A DNA stretch of 64,000 nt from Hanleya hanleyi (GCA_036873755.1 JAVTVY010056913.1:186001-250000), one strand, 5' to 3'; counted from the first letter of the stretch, positions 12,901 through 24,846 are shown. Notes: generated by a model not told the origin, from the sequence alone. Translations and numbers: made by a program.

Positions 12901-13890
12901 AAGAAAATAAGTATTCCCCGGATGGAGCTTACAGCGGCGATGGTGGCAGTTCGCGTCTACAAGACCATCACAGCAGAATTGGAATATAAAATAGATGCAA
13001 GCTACTTTTGGACAGACAGCATGTCCGTCATTCGCTATGTCAACAATGAAAAGACACGCTTTCATACTTTCGTGGCCAATAGAATAGCCGTGATACGCGA
13101 CGCTACCAGTCCGGATCAATGGAGACATGTCGAATCCAAATTGAATCCGGCCGACACTGCATCAAGGGGCTTGTCTGCGTGTAAACTCCTTCAAAACCAA
13201 CAGTGGAGACGGGGGCCGGATTTCCTATGGAAAGACGAATCAAAATGGCCGCAAAGCACAGTTGATTATAGCCACATCTCCGAAAATGATGTAGAAGTCA
13301 AATCTGTTGTCAACGTTGTTACGATGGGTAACCCAAATCAAACTCCCATGGATAGACTACTTACACATTTTTCTGACTGGACCAGATTGAGAAAAACCGT
13401 CGGCTGGATACTGATTGCAATTGAAAACTTAAAGAATCGTGTGGCCAGAACCAAAGTGTTAACAGACAAGATAACCCGACAAGAAACGGATTCATGTCGT
13501 CAAAGGCAGAGAATAGAGACTGAAGTCTCAAAGATTAGGCAAGGTAGTCTAGCTCAAGCACAGAATTTGGTGAAATCTGCGTTTATTCCACTGAAATTCA
13601 TCGAATGTGCAGAGAAGGTAATCCTCAAGAACGCCCAGAAGCAGTATTTTGTGAGAGAGTTAGAGACTCTTGGTAGAGTGAAGTCAAATTCACCATGTAA
13701 ACTGGGAAAAGCATCTGCATTGTATAAGTTGGATCCCTTCGTGTCAGATGGACTGATACGCGTGGGCGGACGATTGGAGCGAGCGGAAATTTCGTTTGAT
13801 GCGAAACACCCTATTCTGTTGCCAAAAGATTCAACGGTCTCAACACTAATCCTAGAACACATCCATCGGACGATAGGACATCTGGGTAAA
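9941..13890 (+). pseudogene. pol: BEL/Pao gag C-terminus, protease, RT, RNase H
   Basis: A long open frame (ATG at 10000, though the frame is meaningful from about 9940). Residues counted from 10000: zinc knuckles about 186-255 (CIYC...H...C, then CWGC...KKSC in which the usual His is Gln, then CTKC...H); aspartic protease about 300-400 with FDSGSS at ~324; reverse transcriptase about 600-800 with YVDD at ~750; RNase H about 925-1060 with 'TFCDAS' and 'FWTDSM'; then the integrase N-terminal region up to 'HIHRTIGHLG'. Reading breaks near 13885, where the zinc-binding HHCC region begins to frameshift. The encoded polyprotein would copy element RNA in a cytoplasmic particle; here it is truncated. 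Confidence 0.9.
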
Positions 13891-14044
13891 ATTCGATATT
13901 GGCCGTACTAAGGCAGAAGTATTGGCTGATTTGGTGCTACATCTGCAATCAAACGAATGATGCACAAATGTTCCACTTGTCGACGGTACCAAGCTCCGTC
14001 TGTTGAACAAAAGATGGCCAATCTGCAAATCGTCTACTGCCAGA
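13891..14044 (+). pseudogene. pol: Integrase zinc-binding region, frameshifted
   Basis: Integrase-like codons continue but move between frames. The His pair lies in the upstream frame, the 'KCSTC' part of the zinc site is in another frame near 13965-13985, and a further shift near 14030 leads into the integrase core. At least three one-base indels are needed within about 160 bp, so integrase cannot be made from this copy. Confidence 0.75.
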
Positions 14045-14972
14045 TGAGCCACCATTTACCCACACCGGAGTTGATTATTTCGGGCCATTTCAGATAAAAC
14101 GAGGCAGGAGTGTCGTTAAGAGTTATGGTGTTATCTTTACCTGTCTGAAGATCCGAGCTGTTCACCTTGAGGTTGCCTGTTCACTCGATACCAGCTCGTG
14201 CATAAACGCAATTCGTCGTTTTATCGCCCGCCGCGGGCCTGTGAGGTCCATATTATCTGATAATGGAACTAACCTCGTCAGAGCCGAAAATGAACTAAGA
14301 GAGGAAATCCAGAAATGGAACACAGGAAAGATCAAAGAATCTTTATTACAGTCTGGGATTTCCTGGGATTTTAATCCCCCTGCCGCCTCCCACTTTGGTG
14401 GTGTATGGGAGCGACTTATTCGCTCAGTTCGTAAAATTCTCTTCTCGCTGATGAAAGAACAGGTGATTAAATTGGATGACGAAGGTCTTCACACCTTGTT
14501 TTGTGAAGTGGAAGGAATAATCAATGGAAGACCACTTACCGAGCCTCCAAACCATCCTAATGATCTTGAAGTGATCACTCCTAACCACCTTCTACTGCTT
14601 CGCCCAGGAGAGTATTTTCCACCTGGAACGTTCAACGAGACGGACGTCTATGCCAAGAGACGATGGCGACAAATTCAGTTTCTAGCTGATAGATTTTGGA
14701 GTCGCTGGGTAAAAGAGTATTTACCGCTTCTGCAAGCAAGACAGAAGTGGTTAGCGCCTTGTCGGAACATTAGTGTTGGAGATCTAGTCCTTGTAATGGA
14801 CAACTCGCCTAGAAATTCCTGGTGTCTAGGTCGAGTATTGGAAGTTATTAAAGACAAGAGAGGGTTCGTACGGATAGTAAAGGTAAGAACTAAGACTAGT
14901 ATCCTGCAACGTCCCGTTGCAAAACTTTGTTTGATTCTGGAGAATGATTTGGACGAACAGACTGCCAGGTAA
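14045..14972 (+). pseudogene. pol: BEL/Pao integrase core and C-terminal domain
   Basis: The frame opens at about 14045 and ends at 14972. It carries the rve core with 'GVDYFGPF' (first acidic residue), 'SDNGTNL' (second) and 'GVWERLIRSV' (the Glu), then a DUF5641-type C-terminal domain ('GDLVLVMD', 'W.LGRV.EV'). This is the integrase of the retrotransposon, detached from the rest of pol by the upstream frameshifts. Confidence 0.88.
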
Positions 14973-15066
14973 GTTGGATACTTACACTCTATCTGCAGCT
15001 AACTTTTTTTGCCATTATTTGATCGCTGTTGCTAAGGTGGTGTAATTGTGCCTCTTACATGGTCAC

Positions 15067-15081
15067 AATTAGGGGCCGGAG
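15067..15081 (+). other. Polypurine tract before 3' LTR
   Basis: AATTAGGGGCCGGAG sits directly before the 3' LTR, the place of the plus-strand primer in LTR elements. It is short and interrupted by CC. Confidence 0.55.
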
Positions 15082-15810
15082 TGTAGGGACCAAATTGAGC
15101 TTGTCATGTCGGACGACGTGTCTTGGGTTTTTGCGCGGTGTTGCCTAGTCCGCATTTCTTATTTGTCTCCAAGTAAGGATTTGTAGTTTTAACTGTTTAG
15201 AGCGAGTATAGTGTTGCGGCGAGTCGCACATTTTGCTGTTGTGTGCTGGCGCATCGATGGAGCTTTGTTCGCCAAAAATATAGAATTACCAAGGTCTACC
15301 AAAACGGTAAAGTTGATATTTGTTTCTTATTGACCTGTTGTTTGTTCTGTGACGGTCTAACGTGCAAGTTATACATATATAAATGCTTTATGATCACTTT
15401 TTGTCGACGTAGTTTTACTTCCACTTTCGCGCCAAAATCTGCCAGTAACTAGGTTAATGCACACGTGTTTAGACACGATATAATATTCGGATTGGAACAT
15501 TGATAGAGTGCGGTGTTTCTAGTAAACTGTGGATAGTGTTTGTAATGAGAATTAAAGTTAATTCGTGAAACTGACTCAGTTAATCGCTGACCAATTTAAT
15601 ATGTCTCGGGAACTGTTCTATATGTAAAATTGGATAAGTATGACAACAAGCAGTGTTTATAATTAGAGTAATTTTATTGTTTCAGTCAATCTGTCTCTAC
15701 TGATGATGATACTGCTGGTACTGATGTTATCGCTGAAATGATACCTGCTGTATGAATAAAGAAAACTATGGAAGAACAGTATTGACGGCTTCTGGTATTT
15801 TCTATTGACA
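15082..15810 (+). repeat. 3' LTR of BEL/Pao element
   Basis: 729 bp, TG...CA ends. It matches the 5' LTR except for an extra ~200 bp at 15428-15630. An 'aataaa' polyadenylation-type hexamer lies near 15755. LTRs are made identical at insertion, so the size difference arose afterwards (deletion in the 5' LTR is the simpler explanation) or by recombination with another family member. Confidence 0.9.
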
Positions 15811-16089
15811 ATCTAACTGTTAAATATTTTGCCAGGGAGACATAAACCATGCTAAATCTATAAGGTTCTTTGTCACTAATCAGCACTGTCGGAAGTTCAA
15901 ATCATCATCTACATACAATATCACAATAATGATTTCCTCAAAATCAGAAGACCTTCAGTAGAGTAGGGAATTCCCATCAAATTTTCATATTTTCCTCTTA
16001 TATTTTCAGAAAGTATAGTATGAGAGTGTCTGAAGCATATACAAGTTGAGCAAAATAGATCATATCTGGTTACTTCCTTTTTAGTTTGA

Positions 16090-16175
16090 ATGGTTGCCCT
16101 CGACCGATATTGAATAATATGGGCGGTAGTGAAAACACATCAGTTTCCATATTTCGCTGGTCATAAGCTTGCTTT
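16090..16175 (+). repeat. Dispersed ~200 bp repeat, partial copy 3
   Basis: Contains 'gatattgaataatatgggc', 'gtgaaaaca', 'atatttcgctgg' and 'cataagcttgcttt', in the order seen at 2005-2200 and 5998-6200, but stops early at the edge of the TTAA-MITE that follows. Confidence 0.55.
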
Positions 16176-16203
16176 GATTTTTTGCAACAAAACAGCGGGT
16201 GTT

Positions 16204-16664
16204 TTAACCCTATCTGGCCTGGGCTTTTTGGGACCTGTCCTGGCCCGGGGGAGGCAGACAGACAGACAGATTTTCCCATCCTAAGTTGGATGATGTAGGC
16301 CATGCCATTGAGGTTGCTTTAAAAAAAAGTCAATTAAAACATCACTTGAGTATAAAAAATAAATACTTCACGTTTGATTTTAAAAGAAAATACTGTGCTT
16401 TTAAAAGATACACAATGTGATATATAAACATGTATATTGAGGCTCCAGAGGCTCCGGGGGGGAGGCGAAATGCCCCCCCCCCCCGTAATTATTTTTCTTG
16501 GATTTACCCATGATTCTCAGCTCGTGGGGGTTCGCTAATAGGCTCAAAATGACCCAAATATGATAAGCTATAAAGTTTCAGCTCTATTCTTCGTCGTTCT
16601 GGAGATAGTTTGGTAGGCGGGCCATTTCGCCCCTCCCCCCCCCCTCCAGCCCAGATAGGGTTAA
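16204..16664 (-). mobile_element. TTAA-MITE copy A
   Basis: Begins TTAACCCTATCTGG and ends CCAGATAGGGTTAA. These are short inverted termini starting CCCTA within TTAA on both sides, as expected for a piggyBac-type target duplication. The interior carries the family signature (poly-C/G tracts, 'ataggctcaaaatgaccc', 'tttcagctct'). A (GACA)n microsatellite at about 16257-16275 lies inside. Confidence 0.8.
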
Positions 16665-17514
16665 GCGAGCTGTGTATATAGTAATATTATTACCTGTTAT
16701 CCAACAACTTTAACACTAGAGGTTCCGCCTTGACCCTATAAATTAGTTGCCTATGCTGGTTGGTTTATTTCGCAAAGCAAACGTCCCCCAGGACCTCCCA
16801 CCTTGCCTTGAGTGGGCACCCTATCTAAGGTGCTATAAAAAATGTGGCGATTTATATATATAATAAAATACCATATTAATGAGCGAAAGGACTATTATGC
16901 TGATCTTAATTAATATTGGTAATTAAGACTTGAGTAACTACAACAATCATGTTCAGCCAATCGTTTGGTGGTATAGATCCACACACTTAAAGTCAGTTAT
17001 GATTGGTTGCATGCTGACTTTTACGTAAATTACACATGCTTTGTGAAAACGTGGGCAGTTAGCATTCATAATTTATTCAGTTTCAACTGGACTAACCGCG
17101 GGGGCGACTACATATGCAGACATAGGAGATAAACAATAAACATTATTTGACGGCTACTGGTAGCTTATTCCTTAGTTTCATCAAAGAAAATCTCTAACAC
17201 AGAATCTCAATAAATTGAATTAAATGCCCTCACACTACCTTGCATTGAAAGATACTGGGTAGTGGCCCAAGCAAACAATCAGTGTTTTTTGTTTGATAAT
17301 GTGATACAATAATGTATACCAATAATTTGAAGCCGTGACTCCTGGCATATGACGCCACAGCCTGACTACGATTGCGTCGCATGATATATCGCAGGCTGAG
17401 GTTTGACGGCAGCGCTCTTTTGAAATGTTCTTTCAACCTAATCATTGATTAATGCCGGCCAAAGGAAACGCAAGAAGAAGTTTTTTAAACTTCTTTGTGT
17501 AGCCTACTGTCGCT
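16665..17514. other. Non-coding spacer
   Basis: No gene, RNA or recognisable repeat could be supported between two TTAA-MITE copies. Confidence 0.4.
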
Positions 17515-18115
17515 TTAACCCTACCTGACTTGGAGGGGGGGGGGGGGCGGAAAGTGCCCCTCCTAGTGAACTTTTCACTGCTGCTCCGAAACGACAAAAC
17601 CGAAGAGGCTGAAACTTGGTGACTTTTAAGTTTATCTTATTGGGGTCATTTTGAGCCTATTATCATATACCCCCGAGCAGAGGATCATGGGTAAATTCAA
17701 AATGGCGGCTATGTGGTATCCGCGAAAGTAGTGTTTTTCAATCTTTTCGCTCCATTTTGTCACATTTTCCTTGCCTAAAAGGCCTTGAAAGTATTTTATT
17801 TATGCAAAACTAATTATTTCTGTATTTTATTAGATGTTCTACGAGAGAAAAATAGGAAAAATGAAACTTTCGAAAAATCGAGCCCAAAAAGGCCGAAAAA
17901 TGGCTTCCGAGAAGATTACGTCACTGTGACGTCATCATGGTGGCCATCTTGGATTTTTTTACATTTCCCGGTAGAGCTTGAACCCAAGATACTGTGTGGT
18001 AAGTTTCAGCGCTCTAGTCTTAGTGGTAGAGAAAATATATAGGGGGGTGCACTTTCCGCCCCCCCCCCCCCCAGGCTGCGATACACCCCAAATCGCCCAG
18101 GTCAGATAGGGTTAA
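17515..18115 (+). mobile_element. TTAA-MITE copy B, full length (601 bp)
   Basis: The best complete copy. Ends TTAACCCTACCTGAC / GTCAGATAGGGTTAA with G and C tracts just inside the termini. Signature interior blocks are 'gaggctgaaactt', 'ggggtcattttgagcc', 'atggcggc', 'gtgacgtcatcatgg' and 'gtggtaagtttcag'. There is no coding potential, so it is a non-autonomous element. Confidence 0.85.
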
Positions 18116-18456
18116 ACAATTGATTGCTACTATCCGCACAGCTCAATGACGAATGTGTTTTTTTTTCTCGTTGTTGAAACTTGTTTCCGACTGTGTGCAA
18201 AACATCAATAATATACCAGTGATATACATGTGATCTATATCCGTATAATAGTTTCAATACTGAGACATCTCACAGTACTATCTGTATTATGCACGTTCTC
18301 GTCAGTGAATGTTGCAGTGTATTTGTCGAGTTCTTTCGTCGCGAGAAATAGCCGGCGTACAATTTTTTTTAGACCGTGATACTATAAACATTAACACTGC
18401 CAGGAACAGTAACAGAAACGAAACGTCGGACTATCCTACCTGCCACATTATTCTGG

Positions 18457-18547
18457 ATGAAGACACATTTCCGAGATACGTTGAAGACAATGCGGTGGAT
18501 GGTTTATCGCGCATTGCTGATCATCTCGGTGATTCTTTTTCATCAGG
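18457..18547 (+). CDS. Candidate signal-peptide first exon
   Basis: From ATG 18457 (or the in-frame ATG 18490) the frame reads into 'MRWMVYRALLIISVILFHQ', a basic start plus a ~13-residue hydrophobic core typical of a secretory signal peptide. It ends at a consensus donor (CAGG|GTGAGT at 18548) in phase 1. The lectin exon at 51949 begins in phase 1 on the same strand, so this could be exon 1 of that gene with a ~33 kb intron. No other partner exon is visible, but the link is not proven. A different frame is also open here (18309-18551) and ends at the same donor; it has no signal-peptide character. Confidence 0.5.
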
Positions 18548-18554
18548 GTGAGTA

Positions 18555-18602
18555 AATTGGATTGGATTGGATTGGATTAGATTGGATTAGATTGGATTAG
18601 AT
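18555..18602 (+). repeat. ATTGG/ATTAG minisatellite
   Basis: About nine pentamer units (attgg or attag) directly after the donor site at 18548. Confidence 0.85.
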
Positions 18603-18624
18603 AATTATTCCAAGTTTCTAAGCC

Positions 18625-18717
18625 ACTCGGCCACCTCAGTTTAAAGCGCTGGCATACTCGGCCACCTCAGTTTAAAGCGCTGGCATACTCGGCCACCTCA
18701 GTCTAAAGCGCTGGCAT
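18625..18717 (+). repeat. 31 bp tandem repeat, three units
   Basis: Three near-identical 31 bp units starting at about 18625, 18656 and 18687, each containing 'actcggccacctcag' and 'aaagcgctggca'. Confidence 0.85.
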
Positions 18718-19259
18718 TTACGGCTGGCAATTTCGTACCAAACTCCGGGGGCTTGCGCTCTATTCCCTCTCGGGTCTGACTCATTCAGACCTTGTTACAG
18801 TCCTTTATCAAGACAGTGTCCATTTACAAGCGACTTCAAAAAACGGCTTTCGAAAGTTGCTTCGACTGAAGTCTGAATAATTCAGTTTCCGGTCCCCTTG
18901 AAATCATTAATCAAATTTTCGGTGTTATATAGAATCCTTCGGGACTTTATATATTTCTCAATAGAATACTAACCCTAATCCTGCTTGTTGAAAGATAAGC
19001 CAATGGGGAACCGTTTACTGAAGCTAGAAAGAGTCTTTAGGTAATCATTCCATTTAAAGAACGCTTTGTCTTAGGGAGTAAATATGTCGCTTCCAAAAAA
19101 AATGCCAGACTTCATGCAGCAGATGCAATTAATTTAATATCCGCACCTACATGTATATATAAGGGGTCGATGCTTGCAGGAATATTGTTGCTAAATCACA
19201 TAGGAATATATTGGCCAGGACTTTATTCAGCTAAAAATGTTATGGATCTGGATCAATTG
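18718..19259. other. Non-coding spacer
   Basis: No exon, RNA or named repeat is supported here. Confidence 0.4.
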
Positions 19260-20178
19260 TTGTCTTACCCAACCTGGCCCGGGGTGGCGGGGGTGGTGGG
19301 GTGGGGTCATGCACTTTCCGCCCCCTGTTGTTTTTTTGCTCCTACATGTATCTCCAGAACGACAAAACATTGAGAGCTGAAACTCCATGACTTTTTAGAT
19401 TATCATATTGGGGTCATTTTGAGCTTATTTGCATGACCTCTCGAGCAGAAGATGTTGGGTAAATTCAAAATGGCGGCTATGTGAGCGTACCAAAAAAGTG
19501 ATGTTTTCGCCATATTTCTTCACAAATTACGCAAAAATTCAGCATGTTGATTCAACGCGATCCTATGCATTTTACTGAAACCATATGTCTTAGCATCACC
19601 AAACAAAAAACACTCCCTGATTTGTTCCCCCTCCCTCCTGTCCCCCATTATCCCTACCAGGCCTGGGGGAAGGGATCCAAAATGCCCCCCTACAAAACTT
19701 TCTGCGATATCTCCGGAACACCCCCAAAAAAATGGAGAGCTGAAACTTCGTGACGTTGGGGTCATTTTAAGCCTATTTGCATAACCTCACCAGCAGAGGA
19801 TCATGGATTAATTCAAAATGGCGTCCATGTGGGGTACCAGAAATGGGGATGTTTTCGTCATATTTCTTCAAAAGTTCATGTCAGATTATTATTTACTAAT
19901 TTATCATGCAGTTTTTGCGAAGAAAAAATAAAATAAAAAAATTCGGAGATTTTGATCGAAAAATCGTCAAAAAATGCTCTTTTTGAAAATGACGTCACAG
20001 TGACGTCATCATGGCGACCCTCTTGGATTTTTTTTACATTTTCTTGTAGAGCTTTACCCAAAGATATAGCGTGGTAAGTTTCAGCCCTCTAGCCTGAGCG
20101 ATAGCGAAAATATGTAGCTCCCCCCCCCCACCCCCGGGCTGCGGTACACCCCAAAACGTCCAGGCCAGATAGGGTTAA
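19260..20178 (+). mobile_element. TTAA-MITE copy C, composite
   Basis: A ~380 bp 5' part (19260 to about 19647) joined to a second, nearly complete copy (about 19648-20178, ending CCAGATAGGGTTAA). The same composite with the same junction sequence occurs at 54061-55646, so the double structure appears to move as one unit. Confidence 0.75.
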
Positions 20179-20179
20179 A

Positions 20180-20428
20180 GAATTTTCGAGTCTATAATCA
20201 ATAAACGTAATTCGTATAATAGCATTTGCACCATAAAACAAAATACATACAAATAGGCTAGTTTCCTGCAAGCGAGAAGCGGTCAACAGTTTCCAGTGAT
20301 GCAGACAAGACATGTTCCAAAAATATCAAATCCGTATTGCTGTTCAGTATTCTTAAGCCTGTCATTTTCGTTGTGAAGTCGTTGTGTAGAGTATGACGTA
20401 TCTCAGTCACGCTTTGACTGTGATTGTT
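20180..20428 (+). repeat. ~250 bp dispersed repeat, copy 1
   Basis: Shares 'gtttcctgcaag.gagaagcg', 'gtcaacagttt', 'atatcaaatccgtat' and 'ctcagtcacgctttga' with the repeat that interrupts the capsid gene at about 29081-29380, in the same orientation. Likely a small non-autonomous element; abuts MITE copy C. Confidence 0.75.
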
Positions 20429-20911
20429 CATATAAACACAAAGAAGATATTGAAATCCTTGAGATCATACGACTGCTAGCCCCAAAAACATCTTGCCTGT
20501 TTTCATGACTGTGTTAAGTTGCCTATAACGAGGACTGTAATAAAATATCAACGGCAGCAATCATGTGCAGATTAATGCTTCCCGATGGTCTTTTTCTCGT
20601 CGTCATCACCTTCCCCGTTCCGTTCTACCAGTTAAACTGATGACCTTTTCATTCGTTATTGTCCAGGTGTCTATGATATGTCGCCGGTTTCGATGACGAA
20701 TTATGTTAATTATCTGTCAGTACCGCATTTGGTGGCGGGAACTGGAGCAAGTTCAGCGACAATGGTGACTGCTTCACTCATCAATGAATTATTGGTGACG
20801 TACAGTTACCCGTAATTCGTCATCGATAATGAGCCAAAATCTCCATTACGGATATCAAATTATTGAAAACATACTGACCATATCTAACAATTTTCTTTTC
20901 GTACTGATTCT
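20429..20911. other. Non-coding spacer
   Basis: No gene or recognisable repeat found. Confidence 0.4.
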
Positions 20912-21128
20912 TTAACCCTACCAGTCCTGGGGGAGGGGGGAGGCCAAAATGCCCCGCTACCATACTTTTGTGCGATATCTTCGGACCGCCAAAACGTGGA
21001 GAGCTGAAACTTCGTGACGTTATAGGTTATCATATTGGGGTCATTTTGAGCCTATTTGCATAACCTCACGAGCAGAGGATCATGTGGGGTACCAGTAAAA
21101 GTGATGTTTTCGTCATATTCCTTCAACA
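20912..21128 (+). mobile_element. TTAA-MITE copy D, 5' half
   Basis: Starts TTAACCCTACCAGTCCTGG and carries the 5' signature blocks ('gagagctgaaact', 'ggggtcattttgagcc'). Its 3' half continues into, and is multiplied by, the tandem array that follows. Confidence 0.75.
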
Positions 21129-22638
21129 TTTTTGATTTTCTGTATAGAAAAAGTTGGTAAAACTTATTTTATTTCATATCAGGTTATTATTTACTAATTT
21201 ATCATACAGTTTTTGCGAAGAAAAAACAAAAATAAAAACAATTTGACCAAAAAATCGTACAAAAATGCTTCAAGGATATAGTGTGGTAAGTTTCAGCCCT
21301 CTAGCTTTAGCGATAGCGAAAATATATAGGGGGCACCTTCCAACCCCCCCCCCCCCAACCAGGCTGCGGTACACCCCAAATCGCCCAGGCCAGATTTTAT
21401 GAGTAAGGCATGTAACGTTGATAAGAGGGAATGTAGGCTATGTCAGGTGGCAAACGATGAATTGTCAAGTGTTGAAATGGTCTATAGTTCAGCGTATATT
21501 AAACATTGACGCTGGTTAAATATTCTGATCAACACTAAATGGCAGGTCGATATAACATACGTGCAGACTACACATCCGGCTGTGACATATCTGACAGTAT
21601 ACTGCCATTAAATAATCGTGTCTACACATGCAGGGAGTTTTTGATTTTCTGTATAGAAAAAGTGGGTAAAACTTATTTTATTTCATATCAGGTTATTATT
21701 TACTAATTTATCATACAGTTTTTGCGAAGAAAAACAAAAATAAAAAAATTTTGACCAAAAAATCGTACAAAAATGGTTCAAGGATATAGTGTGGTAAGTT
21801 TCAGCCCTCTAGCTTTAGCGATAGCGAAAATATATAGGGGGCACCTTCCAACCCCCCCCAACCAGGCTGCGGTACACCCCAAATCGCCCAGGCCAGATTT
21901 TATGAGTAAGGCATGTAACGTTGATAAGAGGGAATGTAGGCTATGTCAGGTGGCAAACGATGAATTGTCAAGTGTTGAAATGGTCTATGGTTCAGCGTAT
22001 ATTAAACATTGACGCTGGTTAAATATTCTGATCAACACTAAATGGCAGGTTGATATAACATACGTGCAGACTACACATCCGGCTGTGACATATCTGACAG
22101 TATACTGCCATTAAATAATCGTGTCTACACATGCAGGGAGTTTTTGATTTTCTGTATAGAAAAAGTCTGTAAAACTTATTTTATTTCATATCAAGTTATT
22201 ATTTACTAATTTATCATACAGTTTTTGCGAAGAAAAACAAAAATAAAAAAATTTTGACCAAAAAATCGTACAAAAATGCTTCAAGGATATAGTGTGGTAA
22301 GTTTCAGCCCTCTAGCTTTAGCGATAGCGAAAATATATAGGGGGCACATTTCCCCCTCCCAGGCTGCGGTACACCCCAAATCGCCCAGGCCAGATTTTAT
22401 GAGTAAGGCATGTAACGTTGATGAGAGGGAATGTAGGCTATGTCAGGTGGCAAACGATGAATTGTCAAGTGTTGAAATGGTCTATAGTTCAGCGTATATT
22501 AAACATTGACGCTGGTTAAATATTCTGATCAACACTAAATGGCAGGTTGATATAACATACGTGCAGACTACACATCCGGCTGTGACATATCTGACAGTAT
22601 ACTGCCATTAAATAATCGTGTCTACACATGCAGGGAGT
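21129..22638 (+). repeat. Tandem array, three ~505 bp units
   Basis: Units start at about 21129, 21637 and 22140 at 'ttgattttctgtatagaaaa'. Each contains the 3' half of the TTAA-MITE, truncated at GGCCAGAT, followed by ~240 bp of unrelated sequence ('gagtaaggcatgtaacgttg' to 'acacatgcagggagtt'). Identity between units is very high, so the amplification is recent. Small differences are in the C-tract length. Confidence 0.9.
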
Positions 22639-24846
22639 TATAAACACATAAACATTGATGTAATAATAATTAACATAATTAATAATGGAGTGACGTTGGA
22701 TCCGAAGTACACGTGTATGTACATAGAAACAATGTTTTACGTAACCAGGTAGGTTAATCGTACATTTAGGTATCACGAGGATTTCTGGTTATACACTGGC
22801 TGAACCAAACTGTTCACTGAGATAACACTGGCGTTTATTACCTCAACAGCCGCGGCTCCATCCCCTTGCCACTGGAATGATCGTTATGATATCAGTAATA
22901 ATTCGAACTTGATTACAATGTTCATGTCTTCTTTTCCAAAATAAAAGGATCGACCGCTAATGTGAATTAAAATCCGCTACCACGCATTCGGAACTCCCAA
23001 TACACACAAAAGAACAAGTAAAGTAGTATTCGTGTACTACAGCCAGTGAAGTGGTTATTTCTATTCATCGCGCGTGCTCGAGACACTGCAGTAGTAGAAG
23101 TAGTAGTATTTTTTGTTGACGCGTGCAATCAAATATGCTTCTTGCCATCCAGTTTGCAAGGTAGACAGGGTCAATAAGTTTATATAAAATGATCAGCGCT
23201 GATAATACGAACACATAGCCGGTACATTGTAATCGATGGTGAAAATGGCGATGTCCAAAACATCAGAAATTTGACAACAATAAAAAAGTCATCTCACTAA
23301 TAGCAGATACACATCTCCAAAGCATATTTAGCAACCAAGTTTAGCTGCCAAGTTTGTGGAACGTCCGCAAAAAAACGATATGACTAGTTTATTATACTTG
23401 AGCGCCTATGTTTTGTTGAATTTGATGGTAAAAATGACTAATTTTAGCACCTCATAAATTTCAAGAAAATTAATATTTAATCTCGCAAATAGCAGGTGCA
23501 CATCTTGAAAGAATGTATAATAAACCAGCGTCATTTCAAAAACATCCAGCCAGGAAGTTAGCACTAGTTTTGTATTCAACTTGGGTGGGACAGATAGACA
23601 GGCGGGCAAACAGAGTAAGCACTTTATGCCTCCCGGTTATTTCGTAACGGAGATATTAAAATGGTATATTTTAGGCATATGATTAACTACACAACATGGT
23701 TTTCTGCGGTAAAGTTGAAGTTTAATGACAACAAGTTTTATTTCCTTTATGTTCTGCTGGCTGTCCTGTTGCATGTTGCTTATTACTAAAAAATGCAAGA
23801 TAATTACATAGTTTTGTAACTCAGAATACAAGTTTTACATATAATATGAATTTTTTATTGCACAAGTGCCCTGCTTTCAACCTTGGATAATTTGATGAAG
23901 ACGCCTTAGTTTCACAATCTTGAGTTCTCAATGTTGCCAAATTTCCCAGTCTTCTAATAATCCCTTGCAATAGTCGTTGATTTGCTCATTCTTTATACTA
24001 CTATAGAAGGTTATTTTTCTAATATTTTGCCAACATGGGGAAGGACTGGTGACAAGGACAACCGAATTACTTTACCAATACATATTATGCATAATATTTA
24101 TATTTCAAATTAAGGTCGTGGTATTCCTCAAATACACTGTCAGAAGGGTTGGGTCAAATTGACCAGATATTTTGGGGTATAGACGTGACGGACATTTTGT
24201 GTCAAATTCTATTTTGACACAAATATTTTGGGTCGTTTTGACATTTTAAATTCAGTCTCAACCGGAATTCCATAGTTTTAAATATAGATGCCTTACCGAA
24301 AACGTTAGTGTCATAATATGTTGATTAATCATGTGACGTGCAGTAGGGATCGTCTCCAAATGTCTGCGATATACTTTACTATATTGCAGCTTTGAGATCC
24401 CAAAACGGTCATACTCCTGGATACGAATGCAATCTGTAAGTCTAGTTTTAAGTTGAACTGAATAACATTTAGTTATCAGTAAAAATAACTATGTGCTCTT
24501 TCATGTAGAGATGTTTCAAAATTACCAAGTATGACGTCATGGTTAAAGGTTTGTCAAGTGGACATAATTTCTTGAGTTTGCTTCAACTTTAAAAGCTATG
24601 TTGATGAATTGGAAACTGTTGTGGATGTTTAGAAAAAAAATGTCGTGTTATTTAACTTATCAGGCCTCCCCCTAATTTGGGAATTAATTGGCCTTCTTGG
24701 AAGAGTGAGGCGAGTGGCATTCGACCCGATTCATATCTTAATTATTTTTGCCACACTCAGCGTTAGAGGGCTAACGCTTCGTACACAATATATGTGTAAA
24801 AAGCGCGACCATTATGTTGTGCTAACAGTATGTGTTAAAAAGCAGT
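22639..24846. other. Gene-poor interval
   Basis: No exon or RNA gene is supported. Two loosely similar segments (about 23220-23400 and 23430-23600, both with 'gcaaatagcag.tgcacatct'-like blocks) suggest an old duplication. Confidence 0.4.

Larger units (their letters stand above)
7077..15810 (+). mobile_element. BEL/Pao LTR retrotransposon, defective
   Basis: An 8.7 kb element bounded by two direct LTRs that start TGTAG and end TTGACA. The interior reads gag, zinc knuckles, aspartic protease, reverse transcriptase with a YVDD box, RNase H, integrase and a C-terminal DUF5641-type domain; gag-pol in this order with an A17/DUF1758-type protease marks BEL/Pao. The copy is dead: a foldback insertion splits gag, a one-base shift near 9935 breaks the gag-pol frame, and further shifts lie between about 13880 and 14045 in the integrase zinc-binding region. 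The LTRs differ by a ~200 bp block but are otherwise nearly identical, so insertion was probably fairly recent. Confidence 0.93.

Noticed and set aside
7072..15815. Target-site duplication around the BEL/Pao element
   Set aside because: ATTCT and ATCTA do not match well enough to claim one.
21773..22509. Two similar 77-79 codon frames in the tandem array
   Set aside because: Copies of the same non-coding MITE-derived unit; not open in the third unit in the same way.
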